Shown: positions 6,888 to 15,054 of the stretch, piece after piece
Layout of the letters: the number at the start of each line of letters is the position of its first letter
Numbering within the stretch: the stretch's first letter is position 1
Assembly (NCBI GenBank): GCA_937996765.1
Contig: CALKUG010000264.1
Span: 1 to 20,507, forward strand
Length of the DNA stretch: 20,507 nucleotides
Reading direction: 5' to 3'
Origin: an uncultured Ignavibacteria bacterium
GTDB lineage: Bacteria > Bacteroidota > Ignavibacteria > Ignavibacteriales > Ignavibacteriaceae
The notes under the pieces: model-generated
What the model saw: only the letters and a program-made list of their open reading frames with translations
Told to the model about the DNA's origin: nothing
The model's database searches: none
Position numbers and translations under genes: made by a program

Positions 6888-9800
6888 ATGAAAAAACTAA
6901 TCGTAGTAGTTGTAGCTTTTTTTAGTGTAGCGTTGTTGGCTCAGCCCTCGGGTGCGCTCAACACACCAAAATCCGATGTGTTTATGCAAGGATTTTATTG
7001 GAACTCAACACCGGGAGGTATTTGGTGGGATTCACTTGCTTCACTTGCACCGCGTTTAGCAAGTGCAGGTTTTAGTGGTATTTGGTTTCCTGCGCCCTAT
7101 AAGGGAGCCGGTGGTGGTTTTTCAATGGGTTATGACCCCTACGATCACTACGATTTTGGTGAATACTTTCAAAAGGGTTCAACCGAAACTCGTTTTGGAA
7201 GCAGAAAAGAACTTGAGCGTGCGTTAGATATTTTCCATGGTGTTGGTATTGAAGTATATGCCGATGCAGTGATGCGCCACATGATGGGTGGTGAGGATAA
7301 ATTAAAATATACTTGCATACCGGTTAATAATGGTAATCCTATTGTCCCCGATTCAGCTTATTTATTATTTAACTATCCCAACGGAAGCGGAAGATTCAAA
7401 AAAGACGCAATGTCTTTTTACCCTAATAGTTTGAACTGTTTTGTTGACACAAGATTTACTGCTACAGACCCTCTGTTTAGATTTGGTGAGTGGCTTGATC
7501 ATAATAATACAGCGGTTCGCGATAGCTTAATTCAATGGGGCATTTACCTCAGAAATGTAGTAGGGTTTGATGGCTTTCGTATAGATGCGGTAAAACCGAT
7601 AGATCCGTTTTTTATGGCTTGGTGGATAAAAGGTGTTCAAGCAACTGCCGGCAATGGATATATAGTCGCAGAGCATTGGTCGGGTGTTGATGAAATTAAA
7701 GGATGGTTGAACAGCGTAAAAACAAATGGAGCAGGCATTTCGATGTTCGACTTCCCGCTTCGTTTCTCCCTTAAAGAAATGTGTAATGCAACCAATGGCT
7801 CGTATTGGATGACTAACTTGGATGGAGCCGGACTTATAAATAATGGTGTTTCCTCGTTTGATGTTGCAACTTTTGTTGAGAATCATGATTTCGACCGGGT
7901 TGGATACGATGGTTCGATTGATTCAGGACACGACCCCGTTCTTGCTGATAAACACCTTGCATATGCATACATATTGTTTTCAGAGGGAAGGCCGACAGTA
8001 TTTTTCAAAGATTATGTTGATTACGGATTAGCCGGAAGAATTGACACTCTGATGTGGATTCGTCGTGTTCACCTTGGTGGCGGAACAACTAAGCGTGATG
8101 GTTTGAACGCTTATTATATTCGACAGGATGGTGGGCAAGACCAGGCAGCAAACTCACGCAATATCTATGTTGCGCGCCGTAATGGTTTTGGTTCACAAAA
8201 AGGCGGATATTTACTGATAAACAATCACCCAACACAATGGATGGATGTATGGGTTGATACCGAAGAGCAAATTGGAAAATGGTATAAAGATTTTACAGGA
8301 AGAGATAACAACAAACAAGTAGTTGGTCCAGCATCCCCGGGTGCAAAAAATAGAGTTAAGCTTTGGGCACCTCCACGCAGCTATACATTATTTGTTGCAG
8401 ATACACTCTCAAAAATTGCCAACGAACCCGCAATTGAACTGATACCCAATTTTGTAACCTATACCGGTTCCGCATTTAAGTTTCAAGTAAACGCCGTAGC
8501 TGTAAACGGTGCTGTGTTGCAGTACGCAACAGAGGGTGCACCGGCATGGCTTTCAATATCTTCTACAGGATTACTCTCAGGAACTCCTGCTGTTGCTGAT
8601 ACAGGCATGAGCTCAATAGTTGTTCGTATAACAAATACACAAGGCGGAGCAGCAACAGACACATTCACGGTTTCAACTAAATTTAATACAGCTCCTGTAT
8701 TGCAAAATATTACAGAAAAAACGGTTGTTGCAACTAAACGCTTTGAATTGCAAGCAGTTGCTAACGACGCACAAAACGATTCGTTGCTCTACGGGTTTAG
8801 TGCAGCCCCTGCATGGTTGAGCATTGGTACAAAAAGCGGATTGCTCTCTGGCACTCCCGCGATTGAAGATACCGGGTCATCAATAATAACACTGTTAGTC
8901 ACCGATGGAAAAGGAGCATACGACTCAACCTCGTTTACTCTAAAAGTATTGCAGCCAAAAGATTCTGTAATTGCCACGTTTGGGAAACCAACAATTGATG
9001 GTACTATCAATAACTCAAACTCTGATTGGGTTGCTGAATGGAAACGAGTTACCGATGGCGAGCTGGATAGCTGGTGGAATCCGAAAAAAGATTCTGTTAA
9101 TAAAGCCCCCGATAATGAGCTTTACGGATTTTACGCTACGTGGGATGCAGACTCTTTGTATCTCGGTGTTGATTATGTGCTCAATGATAAAAACAACACA
9201 CTCATGATTTATATTGAAGCTGGTTTACCGGGAGGTATTACCAACTTCAGACAGGGCACCGGTTCGATATACAACGGAGATTATGCAAAAAATATTCGCT
9301 TCAAAACAGAAGACGCAATTGATTTCTTTGTTCCGGCTTATTTCCAAAACTCTCCCGGCTTATTCCGAATAGATTCCAACACCAGCACCAATATGAGTGC
9401 AGTTGTTAATGGAGTTAGGGGTGCGGCAGGAGAGGATGCTGAAATAGCTATGAGTTGGAACGACCTTTACGGTTTGGGTGCGGGAAAAGTACCAGCCGGG
9501 GTTAAGTTAAAATTTGTGTCGGTTCTTGCAGGTGGTTATAACTGGGGAACCGCTGATTCACAACCGGATAACGAAGCAACTAAAGGTACCGCAGGTCCTG
9601 ATAGTTTATTGGTGTTTACAGTTGTGGAACCCGATACCAATAAAGACGGCTTCCCGGATCCAACACGATTTGTACTTGATGTTCGCGGCGACCAAGAGAG
9701 TGTTGCGCCACAAGCATATGCTTTACTCGGAAACTATCCCAATCCGTTTAACCCTTCTACTGTTATTGCTTTTACCATTCCACAAGCTGAGCAAGTGGAA

Positions 9801-9974
9801 TTAATAATCTATGATATGACTGGTGCAGAAGTAAGAACGGTGTTAAACAGTTTTGTTAATGCAGGTCGGCACGATATAACAGTTGATATGAACGGACTGC
9901 CATCAGGTGTATATTTCTATCGCTTGCGTGCGGGAGTATTCAACTCGGTTGGAAAAATGCTGTTCTTGAAATAA
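6888..9974 (+). CDS. Secreted GH13 alpha-amylase with He_PIG domains and T9SS sorting domain
   Basis: Predicted cell-surface or extracellular alpha-amylase cleaving internal alpha-1,4 bonds of starch or glycogen. The 1028 residues comprise a Sec signal peptide (1 to about 18), a GH13 barrel (about 28-500), two putative Ig (He_PIG) domains (about 515-600 and 603-690, each with PAWLSI and LLSGTPA), a beta-rich domain with DSLYLGVDY resembling CBM9/DOMON-type modules (about 695-930), and a T9SS type A sorting domain (about 948-1028; YPNPFNP at 950-956). The catalytic triad is intact: nucleophile Asp233 (FRIDAVK), acid/base Glu262 (VAEHW) and Asp334 (VENHD). Conserved region I reads DAVMRH (126-131), with Arg130 where most GH13 amylases have a calcium-binding Asn. 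AGGA precedes the ATG. It appears to be a single gene ending at a shared terminator. Substrate is inferred from family. Confidence 0.93.
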   Translation: MKKLIVVVVAFFSVALLAQPSGALNTPKSDVFMQGFYWNSTPGGIWWDSLASLAPRLASAGFSGIWFPAPYKGAGGGFSMGYDPYDHYDFGEYFQKGSTETRFGSRKELERALDIFHGVGIEVYADAVMRHMMGGEDKLKYTCIPVNNGNPIVPDSAYLLFNYPNGSGRFKKDAMSFYPNSLNCFVDTRFTATDPLFRFGEWLDHNNTAVRDSLIQWGIYLRNVVGFDGFRIDAVKPIDPFFMAWWIKGVQATAGNGYIVAEHWSGVDEIKGWLNSVKTNGAGISMFDFPLRFSLKEMCNATNGSYWMTNLDGAGLINNGVSSFDVATFVENHDFDRVGYDGSIDSGHDPVLADKHLAYAYILFSEGRPTVFFKDYVDYGLAGRIDTLMWIRRVHLGGGTTKRDGLNAYYIRQDGGQDQAANSRNIYVARRNGFGSQKGGYLLINNHPTQWMDVWVDTEEQIGKWYKDFTGRDNNKQVVGPASPGAKNRVKLWAPPRSYTLFVADTLSKIANEPAIELIPNFVTYTGSAFKFQVNAVAVNGAVLQYATEGAPAWLSISSTGLLSGTPAVADTGMSSIVVRITNTQGGAATDTFTVSTKFNTAPVLQNITEKTVVATKRFELQAVANDAQNDSLLYGFSAAPAWLSIGTKSGLLSGTPAIEDTGSSIITLLVTDGKGAYDSTSFTLKVLQPKDSVIATFGKPTIDGTINNSNSDWVAEWKRVTDGELDSWWNPKKDSVNKAPDNELYGFYATWDADSLYLGVDYVLNDKNNTLMIYIEAGLPGGITNFRQGTGSIYNGDYAKNIRFKTEDAIDFFVPAYFQNSPGLFRIDSNTSTNMSAVVNGVRGAAGEDAEIAMSWNDLYGLGAGKVPAGVKLKFVSVLAGGYNWGTADSQPDNEATKGTAGPDSLLVFTVVEPDTNKDGFPDPTRFVLDVRGDQESVAPQAYALLGNYPNPFNPSTVIAFTIPQAEQVELIIYDMTGAEVRTVLNSFVNAGRHDITVDMNGLPSGVYFYRLRAGVFNSVGKMLFLK

Positions 9975-9995
9975 TTTAATCTATAGCATATTTAC

Positions 9996-10033
9996 AAAAA
10001 AAAGAGGCAGGTACTTTTGCAGTAACTGCCTCT
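9996..10033. terminator. Terminator between convergent amylase and CotH-kinase genes
   Basis: AGAGGCAG (10003-10010) pairs perfectly with CTGCCTCT (10026-10033), and after one mismatch TAC/GTA extends the stem around a short loop. On the minus strand the hairpin is followed by eight T (plus-strand A at 9996-10003), ideal for the CotH-type gene. On the plus strand only GAATTTT follows, a weaker terminator for the amylase. Confidence 0.85.
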
Positions 10034-10055
10034 GAATTTTAAACCACTACTAAAA

Positions 10056-12395
10056 CTATTTAAGTAACATGGTTTTAATAGTGCTGATATTCGTTTCGGT
10101 TTTAACAGTTATAAAATAAACTCCCGAAGGAAGTGCGGAAGCGTTCCACTGATAATTGTGCAATCCCTTGTTTTGCAAACCCTGATTAACTTCAAACATT
10201 AACTCGCCAACAATAGAATACATTAAAATCTCAACGTTGGAGTTCTCGGTAATAGTGTATTGTATAGTTGTTTCCGGGTTAAACGGATTTGGATATGCAG
10301 TGAGCGAAAACGTTAAAGGAAGCTCAATGTTTTGAATTGAGGTACCAGTGTTTGAGTTACCAGGGGTTGGAGGATTCATAAATACCCAAGTATTTCCGCC
10401 ATCGGGTTTTCTGCCGTAAGAAATATCGGTTGTCTGTTGACCAAATGAAAGCGAGTCAATTACGGTTGTTCCGGTAGAATCAGTGAGAGCAAGAAACTCA
10501 CCGCCTTTACTCAATTTGAAATTGGTATGTATTTCAGTTGGGTCAGAATCTTCATCACACCAAATGAGCATGTAAGCACCGGGATTGAGAAATAAAGAAT
10601 CTTTTGTGAATCTCCATTTTTTTAAATTGTCGGGTGAGTCAGTTAAATAACGCCCGGTTAACAAAACGGGTTTGTTAGTTGGGTTATACAGTTCCAACCA
10701 ATCGTCGTGATCGCCTGCGCCGTCAGGAGTGGTAACTGCGTTATCTGCTAAAAATTCATTGATTACCACATCGGTAAAACTCACTCCACCAGAAGTAATT
10801 TTAATAGTGCTTCCTCTCGGATAAAAAGTGCTCTGTTGAGTATTATCCGTGACAGAAAAGGAAATGTTTGCATTTACATTTGCGCCTAAAGGCGGAAGAG
10901 TAACCGTATAGCGGTCGATTTCTTCAACAAGAGTAGTGCCCGGTATTGGACTAAATTTCATAACATACCCAATAGCCGCGCTACCATCGTTTTTATTAAG
11001 CCACAGCTTTACTTCTTTTAATCCAGGTTTGCCAAATGCCGATGCACTTATAAACAATGAATCGTTTGCACCCGGGGTTGCATCACTTATTGAATAGTAA
11101 TAGAGCATAGGAGCCGCGTTTTTATAATTGAGCTGACTTCCAAGCGAAGAAACGCGGTCGTTCATAAACTGGCGAATGCCTTTTTTAACATGCTGGTTGC
11201 TGTATGAATTTGAGTATGAAACGATAAAATCGGTTGTATTAAAATCATAATCCAATGTTCTGAATGTATCTGCAAAAGCGGGGTTGGCGAGAAGATTTCT
11301 CAGTGAATCCAGTCGCTTATCCCAAATGTTTAGGGCATACACATTGTCGCGATAGAATTCAATGAAGTGTGTGTATAAATCGCGATACTGGTTATTAACA
11401 ATAATCTTATCCCACAAGGGGCGACTTCCGGAGTTTGCTTTAGGATAAGAGTACGGATTAGCAGTAGCCCAGTCTTTGTTAAACCAATCAACTCCAAATG
11501 TGTTGTCATAATCGTAAGGTATGATTTCAAATTTTTGATTAGTGGGATTGAGGTAGAGGTAGTAATTGTTTCTTAAAGACCGATAGTCATCCCAGGAGCC
11601 AATAAGAGTATTCATGGCGTAGTATTGCAATAAAGTACGCATATCAAAAATCTTTTCGAGTGAGTCGGGTAGAGAGGCCGTTGAAGTAGAATTTAAAATT
11701 GTTATCAAACGAACGAGTTGCGAATAGTCGCTTTGTGCTTCGTTGGATTTGAGTTCATAAACAAAGTTATCACCCGATTTCATATCCCTGTAAATAGCAG
11801 GGTCACTGCCTTTGTAGGTAAGGTCGGCAGGGTAAAGGCATTTCCAGAGATTACCGGAATCGTCAACGTAATTCTTCCATAAAAATTCATCATCAATATG
11901 TTCAACGTTTATATAGAGTCCGTAATATTTGTTGTTGATGTAAACCTCAGCGTACCCCACACGCGAAGAAATAATACCTGCGCGTTGAAACATATCAAAG
12001 CTGAGTTTAGAACGGACAAGCGAAGGATCGTTGTGTTCGCCGTTAAGATTAATTTTATCAATGCTATAAAACGAGCCACCCTTTTTGAAGGTGTTAAATG
12101 ATACACTAAAAGATTTTTTCTTTGCATCGCGTGAAGTGTTTCCACGCAAACGGAATCCAATAGAATCAAAAGTTTCGTTTATGTATTTGTTTTTAAAGGA
12201 AAAGGAGGCAACGTGTTCTGAGTCGCTACTCACATTCTGAAAAATCCAAGTTAATTTCTCTGGGGCAATAGTAATATCCACGCGTGCAACTTGAGTATCA
12301 TCGTAGAGTTTGTACGAATCGTCTGTTTGCTGAGAATACGCCGTAACAAGCAGCGTGAGAGTAAGCAGAAATACTTTTCTGAATGAAAGTAACAT
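10056..12395 (-). CDS. Secreted CotH-kinase family protein with lamin-tail and T9SS sorting domains
   Basis: The 779-residue protein has a signal peptide (1 to about 21, ending AYSQQ), a CotH kinase domain (about 38-420), a linker region, a lamin tail (LTD) domain (about 541-685; VVINEFLADN, DDWLELYNPTNKPVLL, SKGGEFLALTD) and a T9SS sorting domain (YPNPFNP at 701-707). CotH landmarks are present: FRLRGNTSRDAKKKSF (81-96), YYGLYINVEHID (157-168), WDDYRSLRNNYYLY (268-281) and IIPYDYDNTFG (291-301). The Asp residues in these last two motifs are the likely metal/ATP ligands. B. subtilis CotH is a spore-coat protein kinase; bacterial surface homologues are of unclear substrate. GAGGTTTAT precedes the ATG. 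Export through Sec and T9SS is inferred; such an enzyme outside the cell would need an external nucleotide source or have a non-kinase role. Confidence 0.92.
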   Translation of the reverse strand: MLLSFRKVFLLTLTLLVTAYSQQTDDSYKLYDDTQVARVDITIAPEKLTWIFQNVSSDSEHVASFSFKNKYINETFDSIGFRLRGNTSRDAKKKSFSVSFNTFKKGGSFYSIDKINLNGEHNDPSLVRSKLSFDMFQRAGIISSRVGYAEVYINNKYYGLYINVEHIDDEFLWKNYVDDSGNLWKCLYPADLTYKGSDPAIYRDMKSGDNFVYELKSNEAQSDYSQLVRLITILNSTSTASLPDSLEKIFDMRTLLQYYAMNTLIGSWDDYRSLRNNYYLYLNPTNQKFEIIPYDYDNTFGVDWFNKDWATANPYSYPKANSGSRPLWDKIIVNNQYRDLYTHFIEFYRDNVYALNIWDKRLDSLRNLLANPAFADTFRTLDYDFNTTDFIVSYSNSYSNQHVKKGIRQFMNDRVSSLGSQLNYKNAAPMLYYYSISDATPGANDSLFISASAFGKPGLKEVKLWLNKNDGSAAIGYVMKFSPIPGTTLVEEIDRYTVTLPPLGANVNANISFSVTDNTQQSTFYPRGSTIKITSGGVSFTDVVINEFLADNAVTTPDGAGDHDDWLELYNPTNKPVLLTGRYLTDSPDNLKKWRFTKDSLFLNPGAYMLIWCDEDSDPTEIHTNFKLSKGGEFLALTDSTGTTVIDSLSFGQQTTDISYGRKPDGGNTWVFMNPPTPGNSNTGTSIQNIELPLTFSLTAYPNPFNPETTIQYTITENSNVEILMYSIVGELMFEVNQGLQNKGLHNYQWNASALPSGVYFITVKTETNISTIKTMLLK

Positions 12396-12475
12396 ATAAA
12401 CCTCAAAACCATATTAGAATGAGTTGCAAAATACAGAAAGAATTCTGAACTGAGGGGTTTATATATTCGCTAATA

Positions 12476-12506
12476 TTGACATGGGGAAAAGTAAGGGGGT
12501 TACAAT
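12476..12506 (+). promoter_or_regulatory. Candidate sigma70-type promoter for the PhzF-M28 operon
   Basis: TTGACA (12476-12481) is a perfect -35 consensus. TACAAT (12501-12506) is one base from the -10 consensus, with a 19-bp spacer, slightly longer than optimal. It faces the PhzF-like gene and would leave an untranslated leader of roughly 55-60 nt. An alternative -10 (TATAAA, about 12514) has poor spacing. The remaining divergent intergenic region shows no other clear signal. Confidence 0.42.
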
Positions 12507-12570
12507 CCAATACTATAAATACTATATTTGAAGTAGAAGAAATTCTCTATTACTAAACAATGGTGCAATA

Positions 12571-13356
12571 ATGAAGATACCGTTTTACCAAGTAGATGCT
12601 TTTACCGGTGAATTGTTTAAAGGTAATCCTGCAGGTGTTTGTATCTGCGACCAACCTTTAGATGAAAAAACAATGCAGAAGATTGCAACGGAAAACAATC
12701 TTTCGGAGACGGCTTTTATAACAAAAAAGGGAGAAGATTTTGAAATACGCTGGTTTACGCCTACCGTAGAGGTTGATTTATGCGGACACGCCACACTTGC
12801 TTCTGCACATGTACTTTTCCACCACCGCGGCTATGAAGAGGAGAGTATTGTATTCCACTCTAAAAGTGGCTATCTGCAAGTAAGCACTTTTCATTCGATG
12901 ATTTCAATGGACTTCCCTTCAATACCCTTACCAAAGATTGAAATAGAAGAGTACTTATCTAAAGCTCTTGGCGTTGCCCCTAAAGAGGTTTATAAAGGAG
13001 AAAACTATTTGGCTGTATATGAGCTGCAAAGAGATATTGAATCTATGCACCCCAACTTTTCTCAGTTAAAAGCATTGGATGCTCAGGGTGTTATAGTTAC
13101 AGCCCCTTCGAATGTTAAGGGTATAGATTTTGTGAGCAGATATTTTGCCCCTTCGGTTGGAATTAACGAAGACCCCGTAACCGGCTCGGCACATAGCACG
13201 CTTGCACCGTATTGGTCAGCACGTTTACAAAAAACATCGTTGCATGCTTTGCAGGTTTCAAAACGTGGTGGCGAAATTTTTTGCGAGCACAGAGGAGAGA
13301 GAGTTGTTATTTCAGGCAAGGCCGTTACATATTTAACCGGGGTGATAGAGTTATGA
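12571..13356 (+). CDS. PhzF-family isomerase (YHI9-like)
   Basis: The 261-residue protein belongs to the PhzF phenazine-biosynthesis/YHI9 superfamily, cytosolic enzymes with a diaminopimelate-epimerase fold. Visible signatures are YQVDAFTGELFKGNPAGV (6-23), NLSETAF (43-49) with the catalytic Glu46, WFTPTVEVDLCGHATLASAH (61-80) with His73, and GINEDPVTGSAH with Asp201, the positions corresponding to the PhzF Glu/His/Asp active-site set. No other phenazine genes are present, so it is most likely a general isomerase of unknown substrate and not a phenazine enzyme. Its stop codon overlaps the next gene's start (ATGA). A clear Shine-Dalgarno is not visible before the ATG. Confidence 0.92.
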   Translation: MKIPFYQVDAFTGELFKGNPAGVCICDQPLDEKTMQKIATENNLSETAFITKKGEDFEIRWFTPTVEVDLCGHATLASAHVLFHHRGYEEESIVFHSKSGYLQVSTFHSMISMDFPSIPLPKIEIEEYLSKALGVAPKEVYKGENYLAVYELQRDIESMHPNFSQLKALDAQGVIVTAPSNVKGIDFVSRYFAPSVGINEDPVTGSAHSTLAPYWSARLQKTSLHALQVSKRGGEIFCEHRGERVVISGKAVTYLTGVIEL

Positions 13357-14993
13357 TGAAAAACTCTCAAATCTATGTAGTGTTTTTTGTTGCTGTTGTT
13401 CTGGCGTTTTCCGGCTGCGAAATTAAGGAAAAAGTACATTCCCCTGAGTCGGTTATAACGCCAGCAGGGTTGATTCGACATATATCCGTACTGGCCTCAG
13501 ATGAATTTGAGGGACGCGGTATTGGTGGCAATGGAGAGAAAAAAACTTTGGACTATCTCACTAAAGAGTTTTCGGCATTGGGGTTAAAGCCCGGAGCAGG
13601 AAATTCTTTTTTACAGGAGTTTGAATTACTCCGCTACAACACAAAACAGTTGAGCAACCTTGCTATCAAAGCAGGTGGTAAAAATATATCATTTAAATAT
13701 GGCACCGATTACGTTGCATCAGGTAGGGTGGTTGGGGAGAAAGTGTCGGTAGAAAATAAAAAAATAGTTTTTGCGGGATTTGGAATCAATGCGCCAAAGT
13801 ACGCTCGTAACGACTTTGCCGGTGTTGATGTGCGAGATAAAATTGTGGTGGTGTTTGTTAACGACCCCGGACTCTATTCGGAAGATTCCTCTTACTTCAA
13901 AGGCAAAGAACTCACCATGTATGGTAGGTGGGATTATAAATTTGAAGAGGCCGCAAGGCGCGGTGCTGCAGGAATATTAATTGTGCATGAAGATTACGCT
14001 GCAAGTTACCCTTGGAGCGTTGTAGAAAGTAGCTTTGGCGGAACTGAATATTTTCAGAAAAGCAGTGCAGAACTCGGAATTAAATTTACAGGATGGATAT
14101 CCGGCGCAAAGGCAAAAGAATTGTTCTCGGCAGCCGGTTTGAGTCTGGAAAAAGAGCGTAAACGTGCTGCTACTAAAGAATTTAAAGCCGTTGAATTAAA
14201 TGCAACTGGAAATATGTCGCTTGCGGTTACTTCCGAATCAATTAAAACAAATAATTTTATTGCTAAGATAGAAGGAACTGACCTAAAACACGAAGCAGTA
14301 TTTTACACGGCTCACTGGGACCATTTGGGATATGATAGCACGCTTAGTGGTGATGATAAAATTTATAACGGTGCATTGGACAATGCTTCGGGCGTTTCCG
14401 CACTCATTGAGATTGCCAAAAGTTTTAAGCAAATGCCTGAGTTAAAAAAACCACGCAGAAGCATTTACTTTCTTATAACAAGTGCCGAAGAAAAAGGATT
14501 GTTGGGTGCGGAGTATTATGTTCGCCATCCTATTGTTCCCATCCCCAAAACTATTGCAGCTATTAATGTTGATGGTATAAATATTTTTGGTAAAACTGCC
14601 GACATAGTTCTTGTAAGCTCGGGACATTCAGATTTGGATTTATTGGTATATGCTGCTGCCAAACAGAGCCAAAAATCTGTTAGTCCTAATCCTCATCCTG
14701 AATCGGGTGGAATGTTTCGTTCCGACCAATATAGTTTTGCAAAATCCGGCGTGCCTGTAATTTATTTCACTTCGGGAGTTCTTGATAGAGAGTCGGGCGG
14801 TAATATGATTTTGCAAAAGAAAAAAGAATGGATAAAAAACATCTACCACACCCCAAAGGATGAGTACGACCAAAACACCTGGGATATGGATGCCGCGGTA
14901 GAAGATGTAAAATTACTATTTACCGTAGGTATGGTTTTGGTGCGGGAGAAAACCTATCCCAAGTGGAATGAAGATTCAGAATTTCGCAAATAG
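13353..14993 (+). CDS. M28-family metallopeptidase lipoprotein with PA domain
   Basis: Di-zinc aminopeptidase-type protein of 546 residues. The N-terminus is a lipoprotein-like signal ending FSGC (Cys22), so it is probably membrane-anchored after export. A protease-associated (PA) domain spans about 130-280 (GFGINAPKYARNDFAGVDV, EEAARRGAAGILIVHED). The M28 metal ligands are His321 and Asp323 (HWDHLGYD), Asp343 (LDNASGV), Glu379/Glu380 (TSAEEKGLLGAEYY), Asp407 (NVDGIN) and His499 (YHTPKDEYD). The reading frame is open further upstream to 13212, but that stretch overlaps the PhzF gene and has no export signal. The ATG at 13353 (or 13356), preceded by GGGGTGA and overlapping the PhzF stop, is chosen. 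Translational coupling with the PhzF-like gene is likely. Substrate specificity cannot be read from sequence. Confidence 0.93.
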   Translation: MMKNSQIYVVFFVAVVLAFSGCEIKEKVHSPESVITPAGLIRHISVLASDEFEGRGIGGNGEKKTLDYLTKEFSALGLKPGAGNSFLQEFELLRYNTKQLSNLAIKAGGKNISFKYGTDYVASGRVVGEKVSVENKKIVFAGFGINAPKYARNDFAGVDVRDKIVVVFVNDPGLYSEDSSYFKGKELTMYGRWDYKFEEAARRGAAGILIVHEDYAASYPWSVVESSFGGTEYFQKSSAELGIKFTGWISGAKAKELFSAAGLSLEKERKRAATKEFKAVELNATGNMSLAVTSESIKTNNFIAKIEGTDLKHEAVFYTAHWDHLGYDSTLSGDDKIYNGALDNASGVSALIEIAKSFKQMPELKKPRRSIYFLITSAEEKGLLGAEYYVRHPIVPIPKTIAAINVDGINIFGKTADIVLVSSGHSDLDLLVYAAAKQSQKSVSPNPHPESGGMFRSDQYSFAKSGVPVIYFTSGVLDRESGGNMILQKKKEWIKNIYHTPKDEYDQNTWDMDAAVEDVKLLFTVGMVLVREKTYPKWNEDSEFRK

Positions 14994-15002
14994 CGTAAAC
15001 AA

Positions 15003-15035
15003 AAAAAAAGGACTCGTAAATTGAGTCCTTTTTTT
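15003..15035. terminator. Bidirectional terminator between convergent M28 and BNR-like genes
   Basis: GGACTC (15010-15015) pairs with GAGTCC (15023-15028) around a 7-nt loop. A flanking A run (15003-15009) pairs with a T run (15029-15035). Either strand therefore presents a GC stem followed by a U tract. It lies 9 bp after the M28 stop and 19 bp before the minus-strand stop at 15055. Confidence 0.92.
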
Positions 15036-15054
15036 GTTTATAGTAATAGGGATA

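Noticed and set aside
13212..13352. N-terminal extension of the M28 peptidase frame upstream of 13353
   Set aside because: It overlaps the PhzF-like gene almost entirely, places 47 residues before a lipoprotein signal, and lacks a ribosome site. The ATG at 13353 has GGGGTGA and the ATGA overlap.
12571..13356. Phenazine biosynthesis locus
   Set aside because: Only a PhzF-superfamily protein is present. The superfamily is broad and no other phz gene accompanies it.
13083..13481. Minus-strand 132-codon open frame
   Set aside because: It lies antisense to the well-supported PhzF-like and M28 genes and has no recognisable motif or ribosome site.
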